A stretch of DNA of 64,000 bases, taken from contig NZ_JAALEG010000012.1 of assembly GCF_011058165.1 (NCBI RefSeq), positions 41,649 to 105,648 of the forward strand, read 5' to 3'. The notes under the pieces were generated by a model. The model ran no database searches, was not told where the DNA came from, and worked only from the letters and a program-made list of their open reading frames with translations. This DNA is from Rhodococcus aetherivorans. GTDB lineage: Bacteria > Actinomycetota > Actinomycetes > Mycobacteriales > Mycobacteriaceae. Shown in pieces: positions 1 through 6,820 of the stretch (positions are counted from its first letter, which is position 1; every line of letters begins with the position of its first letter). The translations under genes and the position numbers were made by a program.

Positions 1-171
1 CCAAATTCAGGCCAGGCATAGGCGCAGCCCTCGCGTCAAATGTGGCCCCTGAGCTGCCAATTCTTCCGACTTCATCCGAGCTCATCCGACTCGATCGGAC
101 GGCTCGACTGTCCGAAAACTGTCCGATCCGGACTGCCTGCGCCGCCGATCGGGCGATGAGAGGATCCGACC

Positions 172-1065
172 ATGAGACTCCGCGGTCTGTTTGCCGCCCC
201 GGCCGTCCTGCTGCTCCTCGCAGGATGCTCCTCGGGCGAGGACACCACACCCGGCACCACCGAGACCATCACCTCCACGCAGGGCGGCAACGAACGCGGC
301 GCCACACAGGCGTCCGTCGGTCAGCCCGTGCAGCGCGCGGACGGCGCCTACACGATCACCGCCGACAGCTTCGTCGAGCCGACCGGCTGCGACACGTACG
401 GGGAGGACAAGTCGCCGGCCGACACCGGTGAGCGCCTGGTCCTCGCCACCTTCACCTTCGAGTCCCACGACGTTCCGCTGACACGCTCGTATCTGATGCC
501 GATGGACTTCTACAGCGTCACCGACGGCACGGTGAAGCCGACACCGAACATCGGCGGCGAGTACCAGTGCGAGGGCGGCGCAGAGGGCCGGCCCGCGCTG
601 AACCAGCCCCTGCCCAACTCCCGCTTCGTCCGCACGGAGACGTTCCTCGTGCCGCTCAGCGCGCAGCAGCTCGGCTACCGCGACCCGGAGACCCGGCAGG
701 CCTTCGAGTGGGACATCACCCAGGTACAGCCCGCCGCTCCCCCGCCGGCCACTGAGGCGCCGGCAGCGACCCCGACGTACGAGGCCGAGACGACCTACAC
801 CCCGGAGCAGCCGGCATACACCGCGCCGGCGCCGGCCGAGACGACGTCGTCGCTCGAGTACAACTGCAGCGACGCGGCGTGGCGCGAGTCGATGGGCGCC
901 GAGGGCGATCGCCTGTGCGGGTCCACCTGGCAGCCGTACACACAGCCGCAGGTTCCCGTGACGCCCGACTACGGCGGCGGCCAGTCCAGCGGCGAGTCCC
1001 AGATGCAGTGGGGCTGCCAGCAGGGTTACATCGACCCCGCGACGTGCCAGCAGTACGGGTACTGA
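172..1065 (+). CDS. Prophage-encoded surface lipoprotein
   Basis: 297 residues with a lipoprotein signal peptide: MRLR, a hydrophobic stretch and lipobox LLAGC with Cys19 as the lipidation site, so the protein should be anchored on the outer face of the cytoplasmic membrane. Residues about 48-185 resemble a DUF4352-like immunoglobulin-fold domain (GERLVLATFTFES segment). A Pro/Ala/Thr-rich linker and a Cys-containing C-terminal part (NCSDAAWRESMGAEGDRLC) follow. It is plus-strand, converges on the secreted-protein gene through a shared terminator at 1081-1111, and occupies the same place as the lipoprotein at 43751-44188 in prophage B. Likely expressed from the lysogen; superinfection exclusion or surface modification is a guess. 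Confidence 0.8.
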   Translation: MRLRGLFAAPAVLLLLAGCSSGEDTTPGTTETITSTQGGNERGATQASVGQPVQRADGAYTITADSFVEPTGCDTYGEDKSPADTGERLVLATFTFESHDVPLTRSYLMPMDFYSVTDGTVKPTPNIGGEYQCEGGAEGRPALNQPLPNSRFVRTETFLVPLSAQQLGYRDPETRQAFEWDITQVQPAAPPPATEAPAATPTYEAETTYTPEQPAYTAPAPAETTSSLEYNCSDAAWRESMGAEGDRLCGSTWQPYTQPQVPVTPDYGGGQSSGESQMQWGCQQGYIDPATCQQYGY

Positions 1066-1080
1066 CCAGCGAACGACAGA

Positions 1081-1111
1081 ACGGCCCCCGACCTCAGTGG
1101 TCGGGGGCCGT
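1081..1111. terminator. Bidirectional intrinsic terminator
   Basis: A perfect 13-bp stem (ACGGCCCCCGACC paired with GGTCGGGGGCCGT) with a 5-nt loop sits between two convergent genes. Prophage B has a near-identical hairpin at the same place (44204-44233). Confidence 0.85.
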
Positions 1112-1127
1112 CCCAGTTCTGCGTGCG

Positions 1128-1481
1128 CTACTCGGCGCTGCCGGAGGCGAACGGGTTGTACGCCCAGACCTCGCGCATTCCGCGGACGTCGTTCACGATC
1201 GGGATCAGCGCGTGGACGGTGCCGTCCGAGGTGGTCTGCGTGCAGTCCCAGATCCGGTCGCGGAAGCCGTGGCACTGCAGGCCGGTATTGCCGTACGGGC
1301 TGATGATCAGGCCCTTCTCCGAGTGCTCGCCGAAGGCGCCCGGATCCCAGGGGGCGACGAACGAGGCGGTGGCGACGAACGGGCCCGAGGGATCGACCTC
1401 GTCCTGGGCGGCGGCGGTGGGGACGAACGCTAGCGTGGCGGTGGCCGCGAGGGCGGCTGTGGCGAGTGCACGTTTGATCAT
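1128..1481 (-). CDS. Small secreted protein, lysogenic-conversion candidate
   Basis: 117 residues with a Sec signal peptide (MIKR, Ala-rich hydrophobic core, probable cleavage after PTAAA) and a mature domain of about 92 residues with two conserved cysteines (GLQCHGF and IWDCTQ), likely a disulphide. The family is unknown to me. It is about 70% identical to the protein at 44250-44609 in prophage B. Both have the same promoter-proximal DNA and both converge on a lipoprotein gene. Exported small proteins beside prophage ends are typical lysogen-expressed genes; the function here is not known. Confidence 0.8.
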   Translation of the reverse strand: MIKRALATAALAATATLAFVPTAAAQDEVDPSGPFVATASFVAPWDPGAFGEHSEKGLIISPYGNTGLQCHGFRDRIWDCTQTTSDGTVHALIPIVNDVRGMREVWAYNPFASGSAE

Positions 1482-1489
1482 TGGACTGC

Positions 1490-1570
1490 GTACCTCCGGT
1501 CGTGGGTGCGGACTCGTGTCCCGTACCTCAAGATCGAAACGTACAAACCGGCCGTTACGGTATCGACTCC
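1490..1570 (-). promoter_or_regulatory. Conserved promoter/leader of the secreted-protein gene
   Basis: About 37 nt next to the start codon and a further block (1541-1570, including ACAAACCGGCCGTTACGGTA) are almost identical to 44627-44698 upstream of the homologous gene in prophage B, although flanking DNA differs. Such conservation outside coding sequence suggests a promoter, an operator or both. In B the block contains an inverted pair (GATAC...GTATC on the two sides of AAACCGGCCGTTACG). I cannot fix the -10 box. Confidence 0.5.
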
Positions 1571-1646
1571 ATCACGACTCGCTTCCGTCTCATCCGCCAC
1601 AGCGGGACTCGCACATGCGTTCGAAGATTGGTAGCGTGCACCGCGC

Positions 1647-1684
1647 GGGGCCGGTGAGGCGCCAGCCTGGGAAGCACCGGCTCC
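1647..1684. other. Conserved two-part stem-loop of unknown function
   Basis: GGGGCCGGTG pairs with CACCGGCTCC (10 bp, one G-T wobble) around an inner AGGC/GCCT stem. The same element occurs at 44774-44812 in prophage B with the outer stem fully paired. It has no T-run, so it is not an obvious intrinsic terminator. It lies in the 250-bp gap between the secreted-protein promoter and the next gene. Confidence 0.45.
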
Positions 1685-1732
1685 GCCACCGGCGGTCGGC
1701 GCGCAACTCAAGATCACGCTACGGTTTCGCGC

Positions 1733-1969
1733 ATGTCGACCAATACACGCACCATCCGCGCTGAGGAACTTCTCGCCCTCCCGCCCGGACTCGACCACGA
1801 GCTCCACGAGGATCGTGACGGAAGGCTCATTGCGCTGAAGTTCGACCGAGCCGAGCTGATCACCGAGAACACCCCGTCCCCGTACGTGCGGGCGTACGTA
1901 TCCGAGGACGGTGCGCTGCTGGTGAACCGGGATTATCGGCCTGACGAGTTCGTCACCGTCTCCCCCTGA
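1733..1969 (+). CDS. Hypothetical acidic protein (78 aa)
   Basis: 78 residues, no transmembrane segment, acidic, with a central KFDRAELITENTPSPYVRAY segment. It is one of few plus-strand genes and is followed 9 bp later by a strong intrinsic terminator, which supports a real single-gene transcript. No counterpart is found in prophage B at this position, so it belongs to the variable cargo slot. Function unknown. Confidence 0.55.
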   Translation: MSTNTRTIRAEELLALPPGLDHELHEDRDGRLIALKFDRAELITENTPSPYVRAYVSEDGALLVNRDYRPDEFVTVSP

Positions 1970-1978
1970 GACAACGAG

Positions 1979-2016
1979 AAGCGCCCCGCGACGATCCAAA
2001 TCGTCGCGGGGCGCTT
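1979..2016 (+). terminator. Intrinsic terminator of the 1733-1969 gene
   Basis: A perfect 17-bp stem (AAGCGCCCCGCGACGAT with its complement) and a CCAA loop, followed by TATT. Confidence 0.85.
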
Positions 2017-2198
2017 TATTGCGATAGTCAGCCCTGCCAGGCCATAGTCAGCATCGGCGCTGACCGACTGGTGCGGCACCCACCCCGCAGCGCCGGCCTG
2101 TAGTTGGTTGCAGGGTGCCGGACAATACCTCACAACTCGATCATGGATACCGTAAGCTTTCGCACAGTCGTCGGCACCCCCCTGCCCGGCGGCCGAAG

Positions 2199-2234
2199 CC
2201 CCGCCGGAGTTGCCCCAAGCTCTCTCCGGCGGGG
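2199..2234 (+). terminator. Intrinsic terminator hairpin
   Basis: CCCCGCCGGAG and CTCCGGCGGGG form an 11-bp stem with a 14-nt loop, followed by TTTCT. A similar hairpin (GGCCCCGCC/GGCGGGGCC + TTTCTC) occurs in the prophage B cargo slot at 45950-45990. Confidence 0.65.
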
Positions 2235-2335
2235 TTTCTCGTGAGTCCGGTATGGATGAAGTGACCTGTCTGCCGGTATAGACAAAGCGCCCCGCTCTCG
2301 GCAGTAGATCAGAGCCGTTCGCGAGGATGAAGTGG

Positions 2336-2578
2336 TCAGAGTCCGGCGAAGTACTTCGAGACAGCAACGGTCCCGTCGAAGTAGTTGGCGTGGGTGACCC
2401 GGATCGTGTCGAGGGAGTCCGAACCGATGAGCACGATCTCGATTGAGTCCATTCGGTCGAGATGCTCGCGCTCCATCCGCGCGTACTCGCTCATGGCCTC
2501 AGATACGTCGGTTCCGAACTCGTTCACCTTCAGGAGCTCAGCGCGGGCATGGTCGAAGACCAGCAGGAAGTGGTTCAT
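2336..2578 (-). CDS. 80-aa protein overlapping RelA/SpoT gene; candidate antitoxin
   Basis: 80 residues beginning MNHFLLVFDHARAELLKV and ending SKYFAGL. The start codon overlaps the stop of the RelA/SpoT-domain gene by 4 nt (ATGA), with a good GGAGGAAAGG ribosome binding site just upstream, so the two proteins are translationally coupled. The family is not recognised. Tight coupling to a small alarmone synthetase-like gene is the arrangement of toxSAS toxin-antitoxin pairs, so an antitoxin role is plausible but inferred only from context. Absent from prophage B. Confidence 0.7.
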   Translation of the reverse strand: MNHFLLVFDHARAELLKVNEFGTDVSEAMSEYARMEREHLDRMDSIEIVLIGSDSLDTIRVTHANYFDGTVAVSKYFAGL

Positions 2579-3297
2579 CCTTTCCTCCAATGCTGACCTC
2601 CGTGTAGATGCGGCCACGCCCGAGTCCTGAGGGCGTCGATTCTCTGCGCAAGTATGGCATCTACTGTCAAGCCCTGTTCTTCTATGGCCATCGCCTCGGA
2701 TACCGCCCGGAACCAGTCGTTCACTTCTTCTGCTCCGTATCCGGACTTCACGTCGGTGCCCGTGGTGACCGTGATCCTTTCGACCATGACGGCCCACTCG
2801 TGCATGACCTTGGTTCGGAGCTGAAGTTCAATCAGCCGGTCGCGGTGCTCGACGACGAGGTGGACCGCGCGATACCCGGACGGCTTCGGGTCGGCGATGT
2901 AATCACGGACATAGCGGACCTTTGCCCGGGATTGGTAGCGGTCCTGGATCCGCCGCACATCGTCGATGGTGGTCACGACGGCGCGGCAACCACCGATGTC
3001 CGACATGCGGGCGAGTTCCATTCTCGGTTCGCGCTGCAGCTTGTCCAGAATCGTCCGCACCCGCTTCAACCGTTGCGAGACCTGCCCCCAGCACCCAACT
3101 GTGTTCACCCTCGATCGCAGCCCCATCGACGCCGCCTGCAGTGGCCCCGCGTGAGCGGCGCGCCACGCCTCCACGATGTCCAGCGCATCACTGATGTCTC
3201 CCCAATCACTGATCGGGTCTGCGTTGGGTCCGAACACCCCGCGAAGAAGACGGCCGGCGGCATTGACCTTCGTCTTCGAAGGCAGCGAGTTGGTCAC
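2575..3297 (-). CDS. RelA/SpoT-domain small alarmone synthetase-like protein (toxSAS candidate)
   Basis: 240 residues carrying a single RelA_SpoT nucleotidyltransferase domain with no HD hydrolase, TGS or ACT domain. Visible motifs: SRVNTVGCWGQVSQRLKR (about 62-79, phosphate-binding basic loop), DIGGCR (100-105), DYIADPKPSGYRAVH (132-146) and ELQLRTKVMHEWA (157-169), which match the synthetase signatures. The start is GTG without a clear Shine-Dalgarno; a TAGTCT box 6 nt upstream hints at a leaderless mRNA. It overlaps an 80-aa gene. G+C is visibly lower than the phage backbone, suggesting separate acquisition. Small RelA/SpoT proteins in phages (PhRel of mycobacteriophage Phrann, CapRel) are toxins that block translation and protect lysogens from other phages; a housekeeping (p)ppGpp synthetase is less likely here. 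Confidence 0.85.
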   Translation of the reverse strand: MTNSLPSKTKVNAAGRLLRGVFGPNADPISDWGDISDALDIVEAWRAAHAGPLQAASMGLRSRVNTVGCWGQVSQRLKRVRTILDKLQREPRMELARMSDIGGCRAVVTTIDDVRRIQDRYQSRAKVRYVRDYIADPKPSGYRAVHLVVEHRDRLIELQLRTKVMHEWAVMVERITVTTGTDVKSGYGAEEVNDWFRAVSEAMAIEEQGLTVDAILAQRIDALRTRAWPHLHGGQHWRKG

Positions 3298-3376
3298 CGC
3301 GGCAGACTATCGGCGCAACCGGACATCGACGCCCGCGTGCCGCCCCTATCTGGCACTCGCGCGCCGGTAGTGAGTG

Positions 3377-3856
3377 TTATGCGCCGAGGTCCAGTTGCAT
3401 CTGCTGGAACGGCGGCGCGATGTCCGTGGGCGGCAGCTCGCCGCGGCGTCGGAGGTCGTGCCAGGCATTCGCAGCGCCGCGTCCCTTGGTGCGGACCCGG
3501 TGGCAGTTCGCGCAGACGACCTCGCACTTGGCGATCTCGGCTTCGATCGCGGTCCGTGAGTGCATCATCATCTCCCCGACGTGAGCGAGTTTGTTCACGC
3601 CCGGGAGGTGATCGAACTCGAGCGCCTCGGCGTGCTCGCGGTACCCGCAGTCGACGCAGCCTTGCTCGAGCTTGTAGTTGCGGATGAAGTCGAGGTTGGA
3701 CTGGTACTTCTGCCGCATGATGCGGCGGGCGCAGTCTCGGCAGTCGAACCGGCGCCGCATGCGGGCTTCTCCGTTACGCCGTTGGTCCCGGTAGAAGAGG
3801 GAGATGTGCTTGGTCTCGCCGCAGATCCGGCAGGTGCGCCAGCTATCATCAGACAT
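3377..3856 (-). CDS. HNH endonuclease with zinc-finger N-terminus
   Basis: 159 residues. N-terminal CxxC pairs (CRICGETK, CRDCA) are followed by CVDCG, LEFDHLPG and CEVVCANCHRVRT, the beta-beta-alpha-metal HNH fold with structural zinc. Start ATG 3856 has AGGAG at 7 nt. It lies just beyond the late-operon terminator and next to the cargo slot; an almost identical copy is at 46946-47425 in prophage B, in the same place. It may be a free-standing mobile nuclease or a packaging/recombination helper; context does not decide. Confidence 0.85.
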   Translation of the reverse strand: MSDDSWRTCRICGETKHISLFYRDQRRNGEARMRRRFDCRDCARRIMRQKYQSNLDFIRNYKLEQGCVDCGYREHAEALEFDHLPGVNKLAHVGEMMMHSRTAIEAEIAKCEVVCANCHRVRTKGRGAANAWHDLRRRGELPPTDIAPPFQQMQLDLGA

Positions 3857-3883
3857 CGTCGAACTCCTTGCAGTTCGGCCATG

Positions 3884-3912
3884 CCCCGGGGGTGTTACAG
3901 CACCCGCCGGGG
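3884..3912 (+). terminator. Stem-loop with plus-strand T-run in the HNH-gene leader
   Basis: CCCCGG GGGTG / CACCC (G) CCGGGG with a 6-nt loop, followed on the plus strand by TCCTTTCGTTT. It lies in the 5' leader of the minus-strand HNH gene, so it would stop antisense (plus-strand) transcripts or structure the leader. Conserved in prophage B (47454-47482). Confidence 0.5.
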
Positions 3913-3965
3913 TCCTTTCGTTTGACCGCCTGAGGCTACCGGGGGAGTCCGACAAACCTGACGTA

Positions 3966-4000
3966 CCGACTGTGCTGAGGGCCGGCCTCAGCACAGTCGG
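3966..4000 (-). terminator. Late-operon terminator
   Basis: A 15-bp stem (CCGACTGTGCTGAGG and complement) with a 5-nt loop, 22 bp after the stop of the last late gene. The prophage B equivalent (47529-47583) has a longer 23-bp stem. Confidence 0.8.
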
Positions 4001-4021
4001 TTTGAGCCGTTACGGGCGGGG

Positions 4022-5455
4022 TCAGACCATCGACAGGACTTGCTGCATGGTGCGGACCTTCGCGCCCGACGTAGCGATGTAGTCCACGATCCCCTGGAAC
4101 GTGGACGTGAGTGTGTTCGGACTCGACGGCGCCGACGCCTGGATTCCGTGGAACACCACGACCACCCACCCCTTACCGGCGACTGCCTTGTCGATCAGCG
4201 CCGAAACGGTCGCAACAGGGGTGGCTGGGCCGACACTCACCGCCCGGACGCGGTACGGCATCGACGGCGGCAGTGTCTCGACGAACTTCGTCGCGTTGCC
4301 CCGGGCCGCCCGGAAGTACTCGGCGACGATCCGCTCCCCGATGGCGTCGTACTCACCGATCGGGTAGGCGTACGACGTCGGCGCGAATCCGCGGGCGGTG
4401 TACCAATCCTTGATTGTGGTCAGTTCGGCGCGCATGTCAGCCTCTGTGCGACCGGCCATGCCGAGGGCGTGCTGCGCGCTGGTGTGCGCGTGGGCGCCGA
4501 TCTCCCAGCCGTTGTAGTTCTGCAACGCCCGCATTTGGTCGACGGTGATCCGGTCTGGGTTGCCGACCTGCTCGAGGATGGGGAACAGCACCCCGGCGTA
4601 GCCGTACTTGTCCATGTACGGCCGAGCGATGCTGTACGCGGACGCGGACGAATCGTCGAACGTCAGGGTGACGACGCCGCCGGTCGCTGCTGCGGGCGGG
4701 TCGACCAGGGCGAAGCCGCCGAATCGCACGGTGATCGGGCCGGTGCCGTTGTCGTAGGCGCGCAGCCGGAACGTGTTGATCTGCGTCAGGTCGGGGGTGC
4801 CGGCCGACGCGGCGAAGTCGGATATCGCCATGTCGATGATCACCCACTCGCCGCCCTTGAGCGCCGACGCCTTTTCCCCGAGGGAACCCACGAACGGCTC
4901 CCCAGAGCGACGGTTGGTCAGCCCACCGGAGCCAAGCCAGATCGAGACCTGCCCCAGTCGGGCGTAGTTGTCGATCTTCAGCCACATGCGTAGGTACTTG
5001 CCGGTCACGTCAACCGGGGCGGCGATGGTCTTGTCGATTCCGAAGCTGGTCGATCCGGTGCCGTCGGTGGTGTAGCGGAAGGACTGGGAGCCGATCACGG
5101 CGTCTGTGGTGTCGTTCGGTTCGGCGGTGACGCCTGTTCCGGTTGCGGTCCAGCCGTGGCCGGCCTGGTTCGCTGGGGCGATGAAGTTCGACACCGGCGG
5201 GGCCGGGCTGCGCGGCGAGATGGAGAGCGCACCGCCGGCGGCTACGGAGACGTTGCCCGCAGCGTCGGGGGCGGACCCGTTGACCGACCGCACGTAAGTG
5301 GCATCTCCGACCGCACGCACCCGGGCGTCGACGGCGGTCTGGTCGAGCTTCGACCCGACCTCGCCCTTGGTGGCGAACCCGTTGCCGAGCGCGGTCTCGA
5401 CGTCGGGTGAGAGCTTCCCGGTTGCCTCGTCGAACGAGACGAGCTTTCTGGCCAT
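4022..5455 (-). CDS. Receptor-binding protein with polysaccharide deacetylase (NodB) domain
   Basis: 477 residues. Residues 1-55 (MARKLVSFDEATGKL...) are nearly identical to the prophage B receptor-binding protein and should be the virion-attachment part. A carbohydrate-binding-like beta region follows (about 80-255), then a NodB-type deacetylase domain: TLTFDDSS near 265 (metal-binding Asp pair), HTSAQH near 326 (metal-binding histidines) and YPIGEYD near 364. Deacetylases on tail tips trim host surface polysaccharide during adsorption. It is the last gene of the late operon. Confidence 0.85.
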   Translation of the reverse strand: MARKLVSFDEATGKLSPDVETALGNGFATKGEVGSKLDQTAVDARVRAVGDATYVRSVNGSAPDAAGNVSVAAGGALSISPRSPAPPVSNFIAPANQAGHGWTATGTGVTAEPNDTTDAVIGSQSFRYTTDGTGSTSFGIDKTIAAPVDVTGKYLRMWLKIDNYARLGQVSIWLGSGGLTNRRSGEPFVGSLGEKASALKGGEWVIIDMAISDFAASAGTPDLTQINTFRLRAYDNGTGPITVRFGGFALVDPPAAATGGVVTLTFDDSSASAYSIARPYMDKYGYAGVLFPILEQVGNPDRITVDQMRALQNYNGWEIGAHAHTSAQHALGMAGRTEADMRAELTTIKDWYTARGFAPTSYAYPIGEYDAIGERIVAEYFRAARGNATKFVETLPPSMPYRVRAVSVGPATPVATVSALIDKAVAGKGWVVVVFHGIQASAPSSPNTLTSTFQGIVDYIATSGAKVRTMQQVLSMV

Positions 5456-5458
5456 CGG

Positions 5459-6283
5459 TCAGGCTCCAATCGTGTACAGGCCGGATCCGGCCGGGGATTC
5501 GGTCATACCGGCCGGGATCGCGTACAGCCCCGATCCGGGCGGGTCTTCGGTCATGCCGGTGAACCCGTACAGCCCGGATCCGGCCGGCGACTCGGTGAGG
5601 GTGTAGGTCTCCGGGCCGACCGGCGGGAAGCCGAGCTCGACGAGGAGCCGCTTCCAGCCGGGGCCGCCGAAGAAGTGCCGCACTGAAAACCCGGCGGCGG
5701 TGTCGATCATGGCGTTGACGGTGGCCGGCCACGCGAGGGCACCCTCGCCGTCGGTGATGGTCTGCTCCCCCGTCTCGGCGACCTCGCCGGCGGCGATCAG
5801 CCGGCCGATGTAGATCGCGTCGGCGCCGTACCCGGAGCGGGCGAGGGTGAGGAACCGGCCGCGGCGGACCTGCGCGACGGCAGGCTGGTCGAACGAGACC
5901 TCGCCGGTGCCCTGCTCCGGCTGGACGCCGGACAGGTCGACCTGCAGGCCCGTCTCGATGTTGTGCCGGTTGGTCTCGAGGCCCTTGAAGGCCAGGGAGA
6001 ACACGTCCGAGGTGATGTCCGAGCGCACCGGGTTGGAGTAACCGATCGCACCGATGTCGGACTTCTCCATCTCGCGGGCCCAGACGATCGCGTCTTCCTT
6101 GTCGATCAGGCCGTAGTCGAACCAGCCGGGCGGCAGTTCGGCGAGGGTGGCGACGTCTCCGGTGGTGATCGACGACATCATCGGCGCGTTCGGGCCCGCG
6201 CCGAACACGTGCGCCTCGGAGGGTTTGAGGATGAGCTCACGCTGGTGGCGGGCCAGCTCCAGCTGGGCGACTCTCGACGGCAT
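5459..6283 (-). CDS. Second tail-tube-like protein with C-terminal ESPAGSGLY repeats
   Basis: 274 residues. Residues 1-222 are about 60% identical to the major tail protein at 20520-21458 (shared MPSRVAQLELARHQRELILKP start and YSNPVRSDITSD motif), so this is a tail-tube fold protein. The last 50 residues differ: three copies of a short E(S/D)P(A/P)GSGLY repeat. It lies 15 kb from the tail genes, between the receptor-binding gene and membrane proteins, and is conserved in prophage B (49132-49956). It might form part of the tail tip or decorate the tube; no such role is established. Confidence 0.85.
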   Translation of the reverse strand: MPSRVAQLELARHQRELILKPSEAHVFGAGPNAPMMSSITTGDVATLAELPPGWFDYGLIDKEDAIVWAREMEKSDIGAIGYSNPVRSDITSDVFSLAFKGLETNRHNIETGLQVDLSGVQPEQGTGEVSFDQPAVAQVRRGRFLTLARSGYGADAIYIGRLIAAGEVAETGEQTITDGEGALAWPATVNAMIDTAAGFSVRHFFGGPGWKRLLVELGFPPVGPETYTLTESPAGSGLYGFTGMTEDPPGSGLYAIPAGMTESPAGSGLYTIGA

Positions 6284-6298
6284 CGCACATTCCTCTCG

Positions 6299-6820
6299 TC
6301 AGTCGCACCGGGGCTCGGGGTACGGGTTGTTGCGGCGCTGCTGCTCGAGATCACTGCGCGCGTAGTCGAGCTCGGCCCGTTCGAGCGCGATGGCGGACAC
6401 GGTCGCGTCGTACCGGGTGAGCAGGTCCAGCACCGTTTGCGCCCCGCCTGGTACGGACATGAGCCCCTTCACCAGGTCGTCCATCGCGTCGTCGCGTCGC
6501 TCTCGCAGCGCATCGTCGCGGCGTTCGAGCTCGCGGTCTTCGGTGTTGATCTGCGCGTTGGCCTTCAGCGATCGCTGGAAGTCGGCGTTGCACTGGGCCT
6601 GGTGTTGCTGCTGGATCTGCGAGGTCACCACGGAGAAGGTCGTGAGCATCGAGAGGGTGATCACGACGATGGTGAAGTTGCGTGAGGATTTCGGAACAAA
6701 TGGCACCAGCAGCGACATGCCCCGCAGCCGGTACTGCCGGTATTGGACGATCGTGCCGGCGGCGTAGCTGATCGCGGCGATCAGCACGTACCGGATGATC
6801 GTCTCCCACACTTCAGTCAC
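6299..6820 (-). CDS. Membrane protein with coiled coil, spanin/lysis candidate
   Basis: 173 residues with two hydrophobic segments (about 8-26 and 50-70), then a charged helical region rich in Arg, Asp and Glu (about 85-125) and a C-terminus ending YPEPRCD. It overlaps the upstream membrane gene by 8 nt. Position in the lysis cassette and topology suggest a holin partner or spanin-like envelope protein. Homologue at 49973-50497 in prophage B. Confidence 0.65.
   Translation of the reverse strand: MTEVWETIIRYVLIAAISYAAGTIVQYRQYRLRGMSLLVPFVPKSSRNFTIVVITLSMLTTFSVVTSQIQQQHQAQCNADFQRSLKANAQINTEDRELERRDDALRERRDDAMDDLVKGLMSVPGGAQTVLDLLTRYDATVSAIALERAELDYARSDLEQQRRNNPYPEPRCD

Larger units (their letters stand above)
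1970..2335. other. Intergenic region in the cargo slot
   Basis: 366 bp without a convincing gene. It holds two plus-strand terminator hairpins (1979-2016 and 2199-2234) and, between them, moderately GC-rich sequence with a short direct repeat (ATAGTCAGC at about 2024 and 2044). The reading frames crossing it have no ribosome binding site or coding character. The second hairpin with no gene before it suggests either a small RNA between about 2020 and 2240 or a relic of a deleted gene. Confidence 0.4.

Noticed and set aside
82..1275. A 397-codon minus-strand frame over the lipoprotein gene
   Set aside because: It runs through the terminator hairpin and the end of the secreted-protein gene; the plus-strand lipoprotein with signal peptide and lipobox is the real gene.
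3595..3882. A 95-codon frame starting at the ATG inside the HNH leader
   Set aside because: It overlaps the HNH gene out of frame, has low-complexity composition and no independent support.
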